Positions 9,051 through 16,935 are shown, counted from the first letter of the stretch. The stretch: 64,000 nucleotides of DNA from Streptomyces marincola (GCF_020410765.1 NZ_CP084541.1:3600501-3664500); one strand, 5' to 3'. The notes: generated from the letters alone by a model not told the origin. Program-made: numbers and translations.

Positions 9051-9495
9051 GCAGCGACGTCCGAGGAGCTGTACCGGCGGCTCCTGCGGCTGCACATCCT
9101 GCCGCGCCTCGGCGGGCTCGACCTGGACGGGATCACCGCGCCCCGGGTGCGGACCTGGCGGGCGGTGGGCGTGTGGGTGCGGCGGGCCGCTCCTGAACTG
9201 ACCACCCGGCGGCGGGCCCAGGGTCGGCATGCCGGACGACTTCCGTTTCTACGACCTGCGGCACACCGGGCACACCCTCTCTACGCAGAGCGGCGCCACG
9301 CTCAAGGACACGATGGTCCGCGCGGGCCAGTCATCCGAGAAGGCGGCCATGGTCTACCAGCACTCAGATCGCGAACGCCAGAAGGAAGTCGCCGCCGGTA
9401 TCGATGCGCGGGTGCGCGGCTTGCGGGAGGCTGCAAGGAAGGAGCCCGGCGAAGAGCCTACGGCTGTCGGACAAGGCAGGCCTCGGTTGCTGTAG
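9051..9495 (+). pseudogene. AICE tyrosine-recombinase (integrase) relic
   Basis: This is a broken copy of the intact integrase at 21496. It retains the stretch EELYRRLLRLHILP, then jumps from RTWRA directly to VGVWVRRAAPELTT, then jumps again with a frame change to MPDDFRFYDLRHTGHTLSTQ. The last segment keeps the catalytic RHTGH and the MVYQHS tyrosine region. Compared with the intact gene, two internal blocks and the whole N-terminus are missing. It is evidence of an earlier, related element at the same site. Confidence 0.85.
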
Positions 9496-9566
9496 CGCCG
9501 TCGGGGAGGCCCAGACCGAGAAAGCCGGTCGGCCTGGGCCTCCCCCAACATCCAGAGAATGGCTAG

Positions 9567-10440
9567 CTAAGGTCTGTCCCGTAACTGCTGGGCGCGGGTG
9601 AGATGATCTTGCCGTGTCTGGTGTGATCACGGCGTCGGAGCCCTCCTGGATAGCCCCGTTCACCGGGCTGAGCCCGCGCCAGTTCGGCAGGCTGATCACC
9701 GCGCTCCGGCGGGAAGGTGCGGATCCGGTGCGCAAGGGCCGGCCTTGGAGCCTGCCCCTGGAGGACCGCGTGCTCCTGGTCGCCGCCTACTGGCGGACCA
9801 ACCTCACCCTGCGCCAACTGGCCCCGCTGTTCGGGGTGTCCAAGTCGGCGGCCGACCGCATCATTGACCACCTCGGACCCGCGCTCGCCCTCCAGCAGCG
9901 CAAGCGGTTCCGCAAGGACACCGTGCTGATCGTGGACGGCACTCTCGTTCCCACCCGCGACCACACCGTCGCCGAGCAATCGAAGAACTACCGGTACTCC
10001 ACCAGCCACCAGGTCGTCATCGACGCCGACACCCGGCTCGTCGTCGCCGTCGGCCGACCGGTCGCAGGCAACCGCAACGACTGCAAGGCGTGGGAGCTGT
10101 CCGGCGCGAAGGACGCCGTCGGCAAAGCCACGGTCATCGCGGACGGCGGCTACCGGGGTACCGGCCTGGTCATCCCGCACCGCCGCGAAGCAGGCCAGAC
10201 CGAGCTCCCGGACTGGAAGGAGGAACACAACGCCTCCCACCGGAAGGTCCGTGCTCGTGTAGAGCACGTCTTCGCGCGGATGAAGGGCTGGAAGATCCTT
10301 CGCGACTGCCGACTGAAAGGTGACGGCGTCCACCACGCCATGCTCGGCATCGCCCGCCTGTACAACCTCGTCCTCGCTGGGTGACGCAGAAACCAGCAGA
10401 CCACCAACACGTCGAAGATCATTTACGGGACAGACCTTAG
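9567..10440. mobile_element. IS5-family insertion sequence
   Basis: An 874-bp element bounded by perfect 18-bp inverted repeats, CTAAGGTCTGTCCCGTAA at 9567-9584 and its complement at 10423-10440, enclosing one transposase gene. The target duplication cannot be settled: both junctions read YTAR-like (CTAA and TTAG), consistent with IS5-type targets. Its right end forms the end of the neighbouring lipoprotein gene. Confidence 0.85.
9614..10384 (+). CDS. IS5-family DDE transposase
   Basis: This 256-residue DDE transposase has an N-terminal helix-turn-helix-like region (LTLRQLAPLFGVSKSAADRI) and catalytic acidic residues in VDGTLVPTRD, VIADGGYRGTG and ARVEHVFARMKGWK, spaced as in IS5-family enzymes common in Streptomyces. 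It appears intact, and with perfect terminal repeats the element may still be mobile. The start is GTG 9614, inside the element. Confidence 0.9.
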   Translation: MSGVITASEPSWIAPFTGLSPRQFGRLITALRREGADPVRKGRPWSLPLEDRVLLVAAYWRTNLTLRQLAPLFGVSKSAADRIIDHLGPALALQQRKRFRKDTVLIVDGTLVPTRDHTVAEQSKNYRYSTSHQVVIDADTRLVVAVGRPVAGNRNDCKAWELSGAKDAVGKATVIADGGYRGTGLVIPHRREAGQTELPDWKEEHNASHRKVRARVEHVFARMKGWKILRDCRLKGDGVHHAMLGIARLYNLVLAG

Positions 10441-11168
10441 AGCGAGAGAGCCGCGGTGACGAACGCCTGAGTCTGGGAAGCCGCTTCTTCCGCAGGAAGG
10501 GGCGCCCCTGTTGGAGGGAAGAAGTCCACGAGACCTGCGGCGCCGTAGTTGGCCCAGAAACACGTCGCCATGTGGACGGAGAGTGCCAGGCTGCTCTGAC
10601 ACTGGATGGCGAGATCGCCTGTGCTCAGGTCCTGGGGCTCTCCCTGCCAGGCGCGATCGTAGCTGCCGCTCAGGTCCACTGTCTCCGTCACGATCTGGGT
10701 AAGGACTGCCGATGGGTCGGCCACATCCTCGAAGAGGCTGGTGCTCGTCACGAAGTGCGGGGCTGTCGCCTCGATTCCCTCTACGTTGACGACGATGGGC
10801 GACGTACCGTAACAGGCGAACTGGGCCCACTCGTCACCGTTCTGATCCTGGCGAGCCACGAGGGCGTCAGTGCCGTAAATGCGGCTTAGATCCATGTCAC
10901 TGCCGAATCGGAACCCATTGTCGTCATCTTCGGCACAGGCGAGGCCATCTAGCGAGGGAATCTCCACACCGTCATAGCGTTCACCGGAATCTGGAGCCAG
11001 CCCTTCGGCTGTCGGCACGTTCGGGCTGGCAGGCGAATCGCCCTCGCCGGATGTCTCGCCGGAAGCGCTGGGCGCCGAGCCGGGGTCGTCTGTGGCTTCC
11101 TCTGATGCGCACCCGCTGATGAGTACCGTCAGGACCGCGAGGATCGGTACACCTATCAGGTTTTTCAA
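10437..11168 (-). CDS. Putative lipoprotein, 3' end cut by the IS
   Basis: This 243-residue protein begins at TTG 11168, eight bases after a GGAGG ribosome site. It has a lipoprotein signal with lipobox LISGC (Cys20), then a Ser/Glu/Pro-rich linker and a folded domain with several Cys residues, resembling secreted actinobacterial lipoproteins of unknown function. Its stop codon (10437-10439) lies inside the right inverted repeat of the IS, so the native C-terminus has been replaced or clipped. Attachment to the outer face of the membrane is expected. Confidence 0.7.
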   Translation of the reverse strand: MKNLIGVPILAVLTVLISGCASEEATDDPGSAPSASGETSGEGDSPASPNVPTAEGLAPDSGERYDGVEIPSLDGLACAEDDDNGFRFGSDMDLSRIYGTDALVARQDQNGDEWAQFACYGTSPIVVNVEGIEATAPHFVTSTSLFEDVADPSAVLTQIVTETVDLSGSYDRAWQGEPQDLSTGDLAIQCQSSLALSVHMATCFWANYGAAGLVDFFPPTGAPLPAEEAASQTQAFVTAALSL

Positions 11169-11295
11169 CTTCTCGCCCTCCGTGACTTGGTGATCACAGT
11201 ATCCTAGTGATGCTGTCCGAAGGGTTCGGGGCGGCTCTAGTGAGCGGTCGGCTAGCGCGCCGGGCGGCAGACGCGAGGGCCCAACTATGGGATCG

Positions 11296-11319
11296 GGCAC
11301 GCAACGGGCACGCGGCACG
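11296..11319. repeat. Arm-type repeats of an older integrase site
   Basis: GGCACG occurs at 11296, 11307 and 11314. The first two have the 11-bp spacing found beside every att copy in the window. They lie on the side of the core outside the present AICE, as expected for a leftover arm of an earlier related element. Confidence 0.55.
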
Positions 11320-11340
11320 TAAATCGGTCTGGACAACACG

Positions 11341-11380
11341 AAGGCCCGGGTCGGAGAGACTGCCTCTGACCTGGGTCTTA
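11341..11380. terminator. Copy of the integrase-downstream hairpin
   Basis: AAGGCCCGGGTC and GACCTGGGTCTT form the same stem as the one after the intact integrase (22684-22723). Here no integrase precedes it, which again marks a lost int gene. Confidence 0.5.
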
Positions 11381-11384
11381 ATGC

Positions 11385-11429
11385 TTGGAGCGGGCGACGA
11401 GAATCGAACTCGCGCTCTGAGCTTGGGAA
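11385..11429. repeat. att core, distal end of the AICE
   Basis: This 45-bp sequence is identical to 22728-22772 and covers the tRNA-Gly from its anticodon loop through CCA. Homology to the right end continues outside it to about 11320, which a simple single insertion would not give. Confidence 0.9.
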
Positions 11430-11541
11430 TCACCGCGTCTAACCGGCTCTCGATGGGCCTGACCTGCGCGAACGCTCCCATGCAACTGCGCTGACTCCTT
11501 GCCTTCGCATCCTTCATTGACCGCGGTTGTCTACCGGTTCT

Positions 11542-11558
11542 GGCACGCTACTGGCACG
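11542..11558. repeat. Arm-type integrase-binding repeats, distal end
   Basis: GGCACG at 11542 and 11553 are spaced by 11 bp, 113 bp inside the core. They mirror the pair at 22639 and 22650 near the other end and fit arm-type sites of a tyrosine recombinase. Confidence 0.55.
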
Positions 11559-11692
11559 AACCGCAAGATCTGACCTTGTTGGCGTTCAGCACGTTCTCCG
11601 GGGGCGTTAAGTGGCGTAACAGGGCAAGTGGGGCGAACGGGGGAGATCGGAAACGCGCCACGAGAGGTGGGCGAGCTGGCATACTTGACAAT

Positions 11693-12322
11693 ATGCTCAC
11701 AGCAGCAACGGGGCAGAATGCTTCTCTCCCCGCCGCCGCGGTCGTGGCGGCGTGCGCACTTGTCTTCACGGTGTTGTCTTTTTGGTGGCTCAACGCGAGA
11801 CAGGGAAGGCTTTATGCCTACGCGCCTCATAGTTTCGCGGCCACTATCACGGAGGAGCGGATATCGATCTTGCTACCTTTGGTGGTATTCAATTCGGGGC
11901 CGAAGCCCATCATCGTCCAAGATATGCGCTTGGTCTTTCTAAGGTCTGGCGTTTCGCTGCCCTGGCATGCGACACGCGAGAAGCTGCGGGTGGTAAAAGG
12001 TGATGAAGTTCATCTGCCTAGTGTTTTTGCCGTCAACGGCAGGACTGCTCAGCAGATTTTCGTGGAATTCGGCGCCGCGTTTCCGTTGACGCTTCCCGAA
12101 CCCGAAGCTCAAGACGTGATCATCGAATGTAAAATGGGGCATAGAAGTCGATGGGTCGGCGTCCTGAAGTTTCCGTTGTTGATGGGCAACATCTGGTCTC
12201 CGGCAAATTATGTCGGCTACAGCAATACGATTGCGGTGGTCGATGTGGCCAAGATTCAACAGGGTCGAGCGGAGTTCGAGCGTCTGAAGAAGATGGCGCA
12301 ATCCGCAGCTCGGGCTGACTGA
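11693..12322 (+). CDS. AICE cargo: single-pass membrane protein, unknown function
   Basis: I do not recognise this 209-residue protein. One hydrophobic segment near residues 12-32 (AAAVVAACALVFTVLSFWWL) suggests an N-terminal membrane anchor. The rest is a soluble beta-rich region of unknown fold, ending in a charged helix. ATG 11693 follows TTGACAAT almost directly, so the mRNA may be leaderless. Base composition is markedly less GC-rich than the surrounding genome, as for the next gene 38 bp downstream, with which it probably forms a cargo unit at the element's distal end. Confidence 0.65.
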   Translation: MLTAATGQNASLPAAAVVAACALVFTVLSFWWLNARQGRLYAYAPHSFAATITEERISILLPLVVFNSGPKPIIVQDMRLVFLRSGVSLPWHATREKLRVVKGDEVHLPSVFAVNGRTAQQIFVEFGAAFPLTLPEPEAQDVIIECKMGHRSRWVGVLKFPLLMGNIWSPANYVGYSNTIAVVDVAKIQQGRAEFERLKKMAQSAARAD

Positions 12323-12360
12323 GAAGCTGCCTTTTGTGTATTCCGGCTTAAGGAGTGAAA

Positions 12361-13158
12361 ATGCCGATTCCATCCCTTCCGCGCTTTCTGTATCTTGATG
12401 AAAAGTCACTCGGTGAGTACCTCTCGGTAGTTGAAGAGGGAATCTCGGATGAGACCAAGCGTAGACGGTTGCACAGCGAACCTGCTGTTCCGCCGGGTCT
12501 TGGGGAGATTGATAAGGGGAGTGGGACCGAAGAGGAAGAGAGGATGATCCGCGAGACGAGCAGCCAGCGCTTCATCAGATTCGTCAAAGCGCTGACGGAA
12601 GATAGTCAGCGCTGGCAGTACTACGACATTGATTCCATTGCCGATGTCTTCGAGAAGCTGAAGGTAATGGATCTAATTCACGGGCACTTCGAGATCGAGG
12701 TTCCGCCCCTAGTCCAGTTGATGAGCCAGCCAGAGCAGTTCAGTAGTATGGTTGATATGTTGGATGCTATGCGGCCTATGGCCTCGATTTTTGGAGGGGA
12801 CGTGGACGGGCTTCCGAAGCAAGAGGAAACTGCGGCATTTCGCGATTTCACCAAAGTCGTGAAGTCCGATATGGTGGTTGTCGGCTATCAAGATGATGAC
12901 GCGCCGAAGGTCACGGGTAAGCTCAATAAGGAATTTGTCAGGGATTCACTGGAGGGGGAGGTGTTCATTCTGGGGAAGGTCGCCAGGAAATGGAAGAAGG
13001 ATGAGAGGCACTCGCTTTTGGCTCTTCCTGGTGCCTCGCTAATGAGTCGTCAGCAGAGGCGTAAGGTAGTCAAGTCGTCTGTCAAAAATAATGAAAATGA
13101 TGATGCGGTACTTGCTGGCCCTGCGCTTACTCTAGACATCCTTGCCATCTATCGATGA
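12361..13158 (+). CDS. AICE cargo: unknown protein, DUF6414-like N-terminus
   Basis: This 265-residue soluble protein starts at ATG 12361, five bases after AGGAG. The N-terminal FLYLDEKSLGEYLSVVEEG resembles the opening of DUF6414 proteins (a YLDE-x-S pattern followed by a helix), but I cannot confirm that family. The middle is helical with charged stretches, and the C-terminus (LAGPALTLDILAIYR) is compact. Lower GC than the core AICE genes indicates a separate origin. Its position at the element end, paired with a membrane protein, suits cargo such as defence or exclusion; the function is unknown. Confidence 0.65.
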   Translation: MPIPSLPRFLYLDEKSLGEYLSVVEEGISDETKRRRLHSEPAVPPGLGEIDKGSGTEEEERMIRETSSQRFIRFVKALTEDSQRWQYYDIDSIADVFEKLKVMDLIHGHFEIEVPPLVQLMSQPEQFSSMVDMLDAMRPMASIFGGDVDGLPKQEETAAFRDFTKVVKSDMVVVGYQDDDAPKVTGKLNKEFVRDSLEGEVFILGKVARKWKKDERHSLLALPGASLMSRQQRRKVVKSSVKNNENDDAVLAGPALTLDILAIYR

Positions 13159-13230
13159 GCGTTTCCTCTTTGAGGGAGCGGGCGGGTGTTGCTGTCTGCG
13201 CCTACCGTTTTAGAAGATTATTTGAGCTTA

Positions 13231-13701
13231 TCATCCCAAGTGGGGCTGTTCCTGTCGCAGCAAAGCGTGTTTCAGACGGAGGAGCTGTGTGTGATGCATG
13301 GGAAGGTTGTCTAGTTCGCTTACAGCGACAAAGCGAAGCTCCGTGGATTCGTCGGAGATTTCCAGTTGGCCGCCGGTGATGTGGGCGCGGAAGCAGATAT
13401 TGAATTGGCGGCGGATTTCGCCGTCTGTGTAGGCGATGATGTGGCGGGGGTCGGTGTAGGTGCCGACCAGGCCCGTGATCTCGATGTCGAGCCCGGTTTC
13501 TTCCTTGACCTCGCGGATGGCGGCTTGGGGCAGGGATTCGTTCATCTCCATCGCTCCGCCGGGGAGGGCCCACAGGTCGTTGTCGCGTCGGCGTTGCAGG
13601 AGGATGTGGCCTTCGTCGTTGGTGACGACTGCGGAGGCGGCGACGACCATGCTGTTGGGCTCGGGGGCGTTGGGGTCGTCGTAGTACTCGGTGCGTGCCA
13701 T
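13231..13701 (-). CDS. Nudix hydrolase, Pif-like candidate
   Basis: This 156-residue protein holds a complete Nudix box near residues 48-70: G-x5-E, then REVKEETGL, with the metal-binding glutamates intact. Nudix enzymes hydrolyse nucleoside diphosphate derivatives. In pSAM2 the conjugal immunity factor Pif carries a Nudix motif, and the present gene occupies an AICE beside a regulator, so a Pif-like exclusion role is plausible. It starts 3 bp after the stop of the XRE gene on the same strand and is surely co-transcribed with it. The function is inferred from family and context. Confidence 0.85.
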   Translation of the reverse strand: MARTEYYDDPNAPEPNSMVVAASAVVTNDEGHILLQRRRDNDLWALPGGAMEMNESLPQAAIREVKEETGLDIEITGLVGTYTDPRHIIAYTDGEIRRQFNICFRAHITGGQLEISDESTELRFVAVSELDNLPMHHTQLLRLKHALLRQEQPHLG

Positions 13702-13703
13702 GG

Positions 13704-14450
13704 TCAGTTGTCCTCGGCGGGGGTTGCGGTTTCCCAGACGGCGTCGAAGCTCTGGGCGTACGTGTCGAACATGCCGCTGCCGTCGTTGCGGCGGAGGTGC
13801 CAGACAGGGGCACCGTAAGCGTTCACGCCCCAGACGTGGGCGTTGACGAGCATCTGGTCATCCGCGCGGTAGATCGAGTTGTAGAGCGTGGTTTCGTGTG
13901 TGCGGACGTCGATACCCGGGGTGCCGATCAGTGGGCGGTAGTGCATGAGGGCCAAGCGGCAACGGGACTCGATGCCGTGCCCGAACCGCTCCTCCTGGCC
14001 GCGCTGCTGGACGTTCGTGCTGTCGGCGTCCCCGATGGCGATACGGATGGCGCAGCCTTCGGCAGCTCGTTCGCGGAGCAGGTCGTTGAAGCGCGGATAC
14101 GCCTCGTGGAGGAACACGGCGGCGTAGACCAGGACGTCGATTCGTTCGCCGGCCTGGGTGAGCAGGTCCACGAACGCCGAGGTGGGGACATCGGCGCGCT
14201 TCTCGTGGAGGGCGACCAGCTCCGGGCTGACCGCGCGGGCGGGGCGGGACTGGCGAAGCGCCGGCCATAGTGCGTGCACGTCTTCTCCCAGGATCTCCGC
14301 TGCCGTGGTGGCCGTCGTCCGGCGCGGCGTACGACCCAGGTTCACCCAACGCTCGACGGACTTGGGGTCCACGTCGACCTTGTGCGCGAGGGTGGCGTAC
14401 GTCCAGCCTCCGGCCGTCATGACAGCTCGCAGTCTCTCGTTCGGCGGCAC
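13704..14450 (-). CDS. XRE-type HTH regulator with C-terminal ligand-like domain
   Basis: This 248-residue protein opens with a Cro/XRE helix-turn-helix (WTYATLAHKVDVDPKSVERW). A long C-terminal domain of about 150 residues follows; it resembles the PLD-like or sensor tail of Streptomyces XRE proteins partnered with Nudix genes. GTG 14450 is preferred over GTG 14465 because GGGGAG lies five bases upstream. It is the first gene of a tight two-gene unit with the Nudix gene and is divergent from the small ORFs at 14632 across an inverted repeat. Confidence 0.75.
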   Translation of the reverse strand: MPPNERLRAVMTAGGWTYATLAHKVDVDPKSVERWVNLGRTPRRTTATTAAEILGEDVHALWPALRQSRPARAVSPELVALHEKRADVPTSAFVDLLTQAGERIDVLVYAAVFLHEAYPRFNDLLRERAAEGCAIRIAIGDADSTNVQQRGQEERFGHGIESRCRLALMHYRPLIGTPGIDVRTHETTLYNSIYRADDQMLVNAHVWGVNAYGAPVWHLRRNDGSGMFDTYAQSFDAVWETATPAEDN

Positions 14451-14484
14451 AGTCTCTCCCCACACGTCGGGACGGCACTAGGGA

Positions 14485-14523
14485 CGTTACCCATCATGCA
14501 GGACGTCCCGAAGTGGGGTAACG
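14485..14523. promoter_or_regulatory. Inverted-repeat operator of the XRE/Nudix unit
   Basis: CGTTACCC (14485-14492) and GGGTAACG (14516-14523) form a perfect 8-bp inverted repeat separated by 23 bp, just upstream of the XRE gene. It is a good candidate for autoregulation. Confidence 0.5.
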
Positions 14524-14631
14524 CGGTTGTTCCGACGTCCCGTTGGCCAGCGCGATGATCACGCAACGTAAAGCCCCCGCGGCCGTGGTGGACGGCCCGG
14601 GGAGTGGCCAACGCTGAGAAGGAGCGCCGAC

Positions 14632-14946
14632 GTGCCGCACTGTATCGCCTGGATTCTCGATCCTTTGCTGACTTGGCTGTTTCCGCCGCCTGGACGACAC
14701 AGGGCGACCGAAAACGACGCTGTGGGCGACAAGACGGATCGCCCGACGGTCGTGCTCCCGGCCGTTCCGGGGGCCGCGTCGCATGAGCACGTGGAGCGGA
14801 CCGCACTGGTCCGGCCGTACCTGGTGGCTGCCGAGGAACAGCGCGAGCGGCGGTTGCGTCGGGAACGGCGGCAAGCGCTTTGGTTCGCCTCGCATGGCAT
14901 CGACGTGGGCGCTCACCGGATTCACGGCATCGAGGTCGCCTCGTGA
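14632..14946 (+). CDS. Small conserved AICE protein, unknown function
   Basis: This 104-residue protein begins at GTG 14632, seven bases after AAGGAG. A short hydrophobic N-terminus (IAWILDPLLTWLF) is followed by a charged helix rich in Arg and Glu (EEQRERRLRRERRQALW). I do not recognise a family. Its stop overlaps the next start (GTGA), so it opens a three-gene translationally coupled set. Confidence 0.65.
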   Translation: MPHCIAWILDPLLTWLFPPPGRHRATENDAVGDKTDRPTVVLPAVPGAASHEHVERTALVRPYLVAAEEQRERRLRRERRQALWFASHGIDVGAHRIHGIEVAS

Positions 14947-15128
14947 CCCGGGTAACGCCTGTCACCGTAGGCGCGGTCGTGCTCGACACCTCGTGCGGAG
15001 GAGTGGGGCGCGTCATGGATCTGCATGGCGAGCGGGTGTGGTTGCGCCCGGTGGGTGGCGGTCGCGAATGGGAGGCGAAGCGCCCACGTCTCAAGCCTGT
15101 GCCCCACACGGCGGAGGTGTCGCGATGA
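14943..15128 (+). CDS. Small AICE protein, KOW/SH3-like barrel suggested
   Basis: This 61-residue protein starts at GTG 14943, overlapping the preceding stop, and ends in an ATGA overlap with the next gene. The alternation of Gly and Val (TVGAVVLDTSCGGVGRVMDL then GERVWLRPVGGGREW) suggests a small SH3-like beta barrel of the type found in short actinobacterial proteins. The function is unknown; the coupling supports that it is a real gene. Confidence 0.65.
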   Translation: MTRVTPVTVGAVVLDTSCGGVGRVMDLHGERVWLRPVGGGREWEAKRPRLKPVPHTAEVSR

Positions 15129-15406
15129 GTCCGCGAGCCGTCATCAAGGCGGCGGAATGGACCCTGGCGGAGGAGACGGCCGAGGGATCGCCGCGTGCGA
15201 TCTTCCGCGTCGAATGCGTCACCTGCGGCGCCGAGTCGGAGATGGTCGACAACGAGCCGCAACCCGTGGAGATGTGGGCGCTACAGCACACGGGACGGAA
15301 CATCACGCACCGCCAATTCCGCCTGACTACGCAATGGTTCTGGCACGTGTTCCCGGCACCGGGGAACCCGCTCTACGAGCTGGAAGGCGGCGACTCCGCC
15401 ACATAG
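15125..15406 (+). CDS. Small AICE protein, DUF7848-like, unknown function
   Basis: This 93-residue protein is the last of three overlapping small genes. It contains a Cys pair (VECVTCGAESE) and a WALQH-TGRNITHRQFR stretch. Short Streptomyces proteins with this layout (a CxxCG followed by a His-rich helix) are common in such elements; the DUF number is from memory and tentative. A zinc-stabilised fold is possible. The function is unknown. Confidence 0.65.
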   Translation: MSPRAVIKAAEWTLAEETAEGSPRAIFRVECVTCGAESEMVDNEPQPVEMWALQHTGRNITHRQFRLTTQWFWHVFPAPGNPLYELEGGDSAT

Positions 15407-15436
15407 ACGGCCCTGACAGACAGAGAACGAAGAAGG

Positions 15437-15478
15437 CCGGACCACCCCTTGGCCTGGGCAGCTACCGAGGTGGTCCGG
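15437..15478. terminator. Hairpin after the small-gene operon
   Basis: CCGGACCACC (15437-15446) and GGTGGTCCGG (15469-15478) form a perfect 10-bp stem, 30 bp after the last stop codon. It lacks a T-run, as is usual for Streptomyces. Confidence 0.55.
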
Positions 15479-16010
15479 TCGGGATTCCGCAGAACCCCGG
15501 TACCGATGGTATCGGGGCTGCGGTCGTGTCCTGCGATCCGCCGCCCCTGGAACAGGGAGGTGTGAAAACCCCAGGATGCGAGTAAGTCCAGCGATGCACG
15601 CCGTGGTTCAGCAGGCGCCGAACGAGCCCGTGGCCCCCACAATCTCAGACGATGCCCCGACCGACGAACGTCCGCCACGACGATCCCGTTCGCTGCGCAC
15701 GCAGGTGCGCGTGGCTGCCTGTAGTGCCGCCGGCCGGTACCGCGCTTCTCCATCTTTCTCGTCACGGTCCGCGGTAGGGATCGCGACGCGGCGCTGTTGC
15801 TGTCCACCGGGGGGTGCCGACGGACGGTGCCGCACGCGAAGCGCGAGCAACCAGGAAGTGCGAACCCCCCTGCGCGCGCGGATGAGTCGGCGGTGCCGTG
15901 TGCGAGTGGCTCGGGCTGGACGGCGGTTCGAGGCGGGCGGCGCGAGCGCCACGGTCGGCGCTGAGCGGGGCGGCAGACAGGAGCGGGCGGCGGCCGGGGC
16001 GCCGCGCCGC

Positions 16011-16031
16011 GCGGCCCGCTGTGCGGGCCGC
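16011..16031. terminator. Strong GC-rich hairpin
   Basis: GCGGCCCGC, loop TGT, GCGGGCCGC forms a perfect 9-bp stem with a 3-nt loop in the non-coding zone of the AICE. It may be a terminator or part of a replication or transfer structure. Confidence 0.4.
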
Positions 16032-16406
16032 CTTGATCCAGTAGAGAAACTTTGAACAGCGTGGGGGCGAGCATGGGCAACGGCCGCGCTGACGTGGCGG
16101 TGTCGCGCGCTGGTGAGTTGGGGCGATGCTCGTCCGGCACGGTGCCCGGACTCGTCGGAAGAAACTCGGGGCGCCCGGTCACAGACGCACCGCTCGAACT
16201 CCTTGGAAGGGGTGAAGGCAGCCTCAGAAGGTCGGTGAGGAGTGACGTGCGTCACAAAGATGGTCGGTCACACACTCGTGGTTTTTGACACTTCTATGGG
16301 GCGATGAAGGGGTGTGCTGGTTCACGCGTCATCAGGCATTCCCGGCGGCACCAAGTCGGGATTCGCGTGATGGCGTGGCTCAGCGCCGAGTGCGGGAGGA
16401 ACGAGG

Positions 16407-16568
16407 ATGACTGACGACGTGAGCGGGATAGTGGCCGGCATCAACGCGGAGGAAGCGCGGGTCATCGCTGAGCGGATGGCCAGCCTCGCGGCGAAGATGG
16501 AGCGGTTGGAACAGCGGCTGGACGCGGCCCTGACTACCCCTTCGTCTCGCGAGGGTGATCCTCGTTGA
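16407..16568 (+). CDS. 53-residue coiled-coil peptide, unknown
   Basis: This short gene begins at ATG 16407, shortly after GGGAGGAACGAGG. Its product is a charged helix (AERMASLAAKMERLEQRLD) that looks like a coiled coil. Its 3' end overlaps the end of the GntR gene on the other strand by 35 bp. I recognise no family; the ribosome site and codon pattern support expression. Confidence 0.5.
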   Translation: MTDDVSGIVAGINAEEARVIAERMASLAAKMERLEQRLDAALTTPSSREGDPR

Positions 16569-16935
16569 CACTCTCGACGAGAGCCAGAACGCGGTCTAGG
16601 CGTTCCTCCAGCTCGTCCAACCGCTGTTTCAGCTGACGGAACTGTGCACTGCTGACCCTGTCCTCCTCCGGTGGCGTGGCTTCGGCTCCGCCGGGGGAGG
16701 GCTGCGGGTCGGACACGTAGCTTCCGCGCCCTGCTACGGAGTAGATCAGCCCCTCGTCCCGCAGGACTCGAAGCGCACTGTGAACCGTCGCGTTGGCGAT
16801 GCCCAGGGTTTCCCTCAGATCGCGTGACGACGGTAGGCGGTCACCGGGCTTGAGCCGCCCGGACGTGATCTCTTCGCGCAGCTTGTCGGCAGCCAGCTGG
16901 TAGGGCGGGCGCGGATCGTTGGACGGCAAGGCCAT
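16534..16935 (-). CDS. GntR-family repressor, KorSA-like
   Basis: This 133-residue protein has the GntR winged helix (DKLREEITSGRLKPGDRLPS, then SRDLRETLGIANATVHSALR, and the wing GLIYSVAGRGSYV) in residues 10-75, followed by a short coiled-coil tail (QLKQRLDELEERLDRVLAL). This is the size and layout of KorSA, the pSAM2 transcriptional repressor that controls pra and its own gene. It is divergent from an SCO3933-family gene with two identical palindromes between them. ATG 16935 is chosen; longer frames cross the operators. Confidence 0.88.
   Translation of the reverse strand: MALPSNDPRPPYQLAADKLREEITSGRLKPGDRLPSSRDLRETLGIANATVHSALRVLRDEGLIYSVAGRGSYVSDPQPSPGGAEATPPEEDRVSSAQFRQLKQRLDELEERLDRVLALVESVNEDHPRETKG

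Larger units (their letters stand above)
15407..16406. other. 1-kb non-coding AICE zone, candidate cis-transfer or origin region
   Basis: No ORF here has convincing codon use or a ribosome site. The stretch contains the hairpin at 15437, a perfect GC-rich hairpin GCGGCCCGC-TGT-GCGGGCCGC at 16011-16031, and a 14-bp palindrome GTGACGTGCGTCAC at 16242-16255. AICEs carry a cis-acting clt locus recognised by the translocase; this is the only non-coding stretch of such size in the element. That role is inferred. Confidence 0.4.

Noticed and set aside
11385..11429. Second tRNA-Gly gene
   Set aside because: Only the portion from the anticodon loop to CCA is present; the 5' half is missing, so it is an att copy, not a gene.
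15608..16255. 215-residue minus-strand frame in the AICE non-coding zone
   Set aside because: Codon pattern is wrong for this genome, residues are dominated by Arg and Ala, and no ribosome site is seen.
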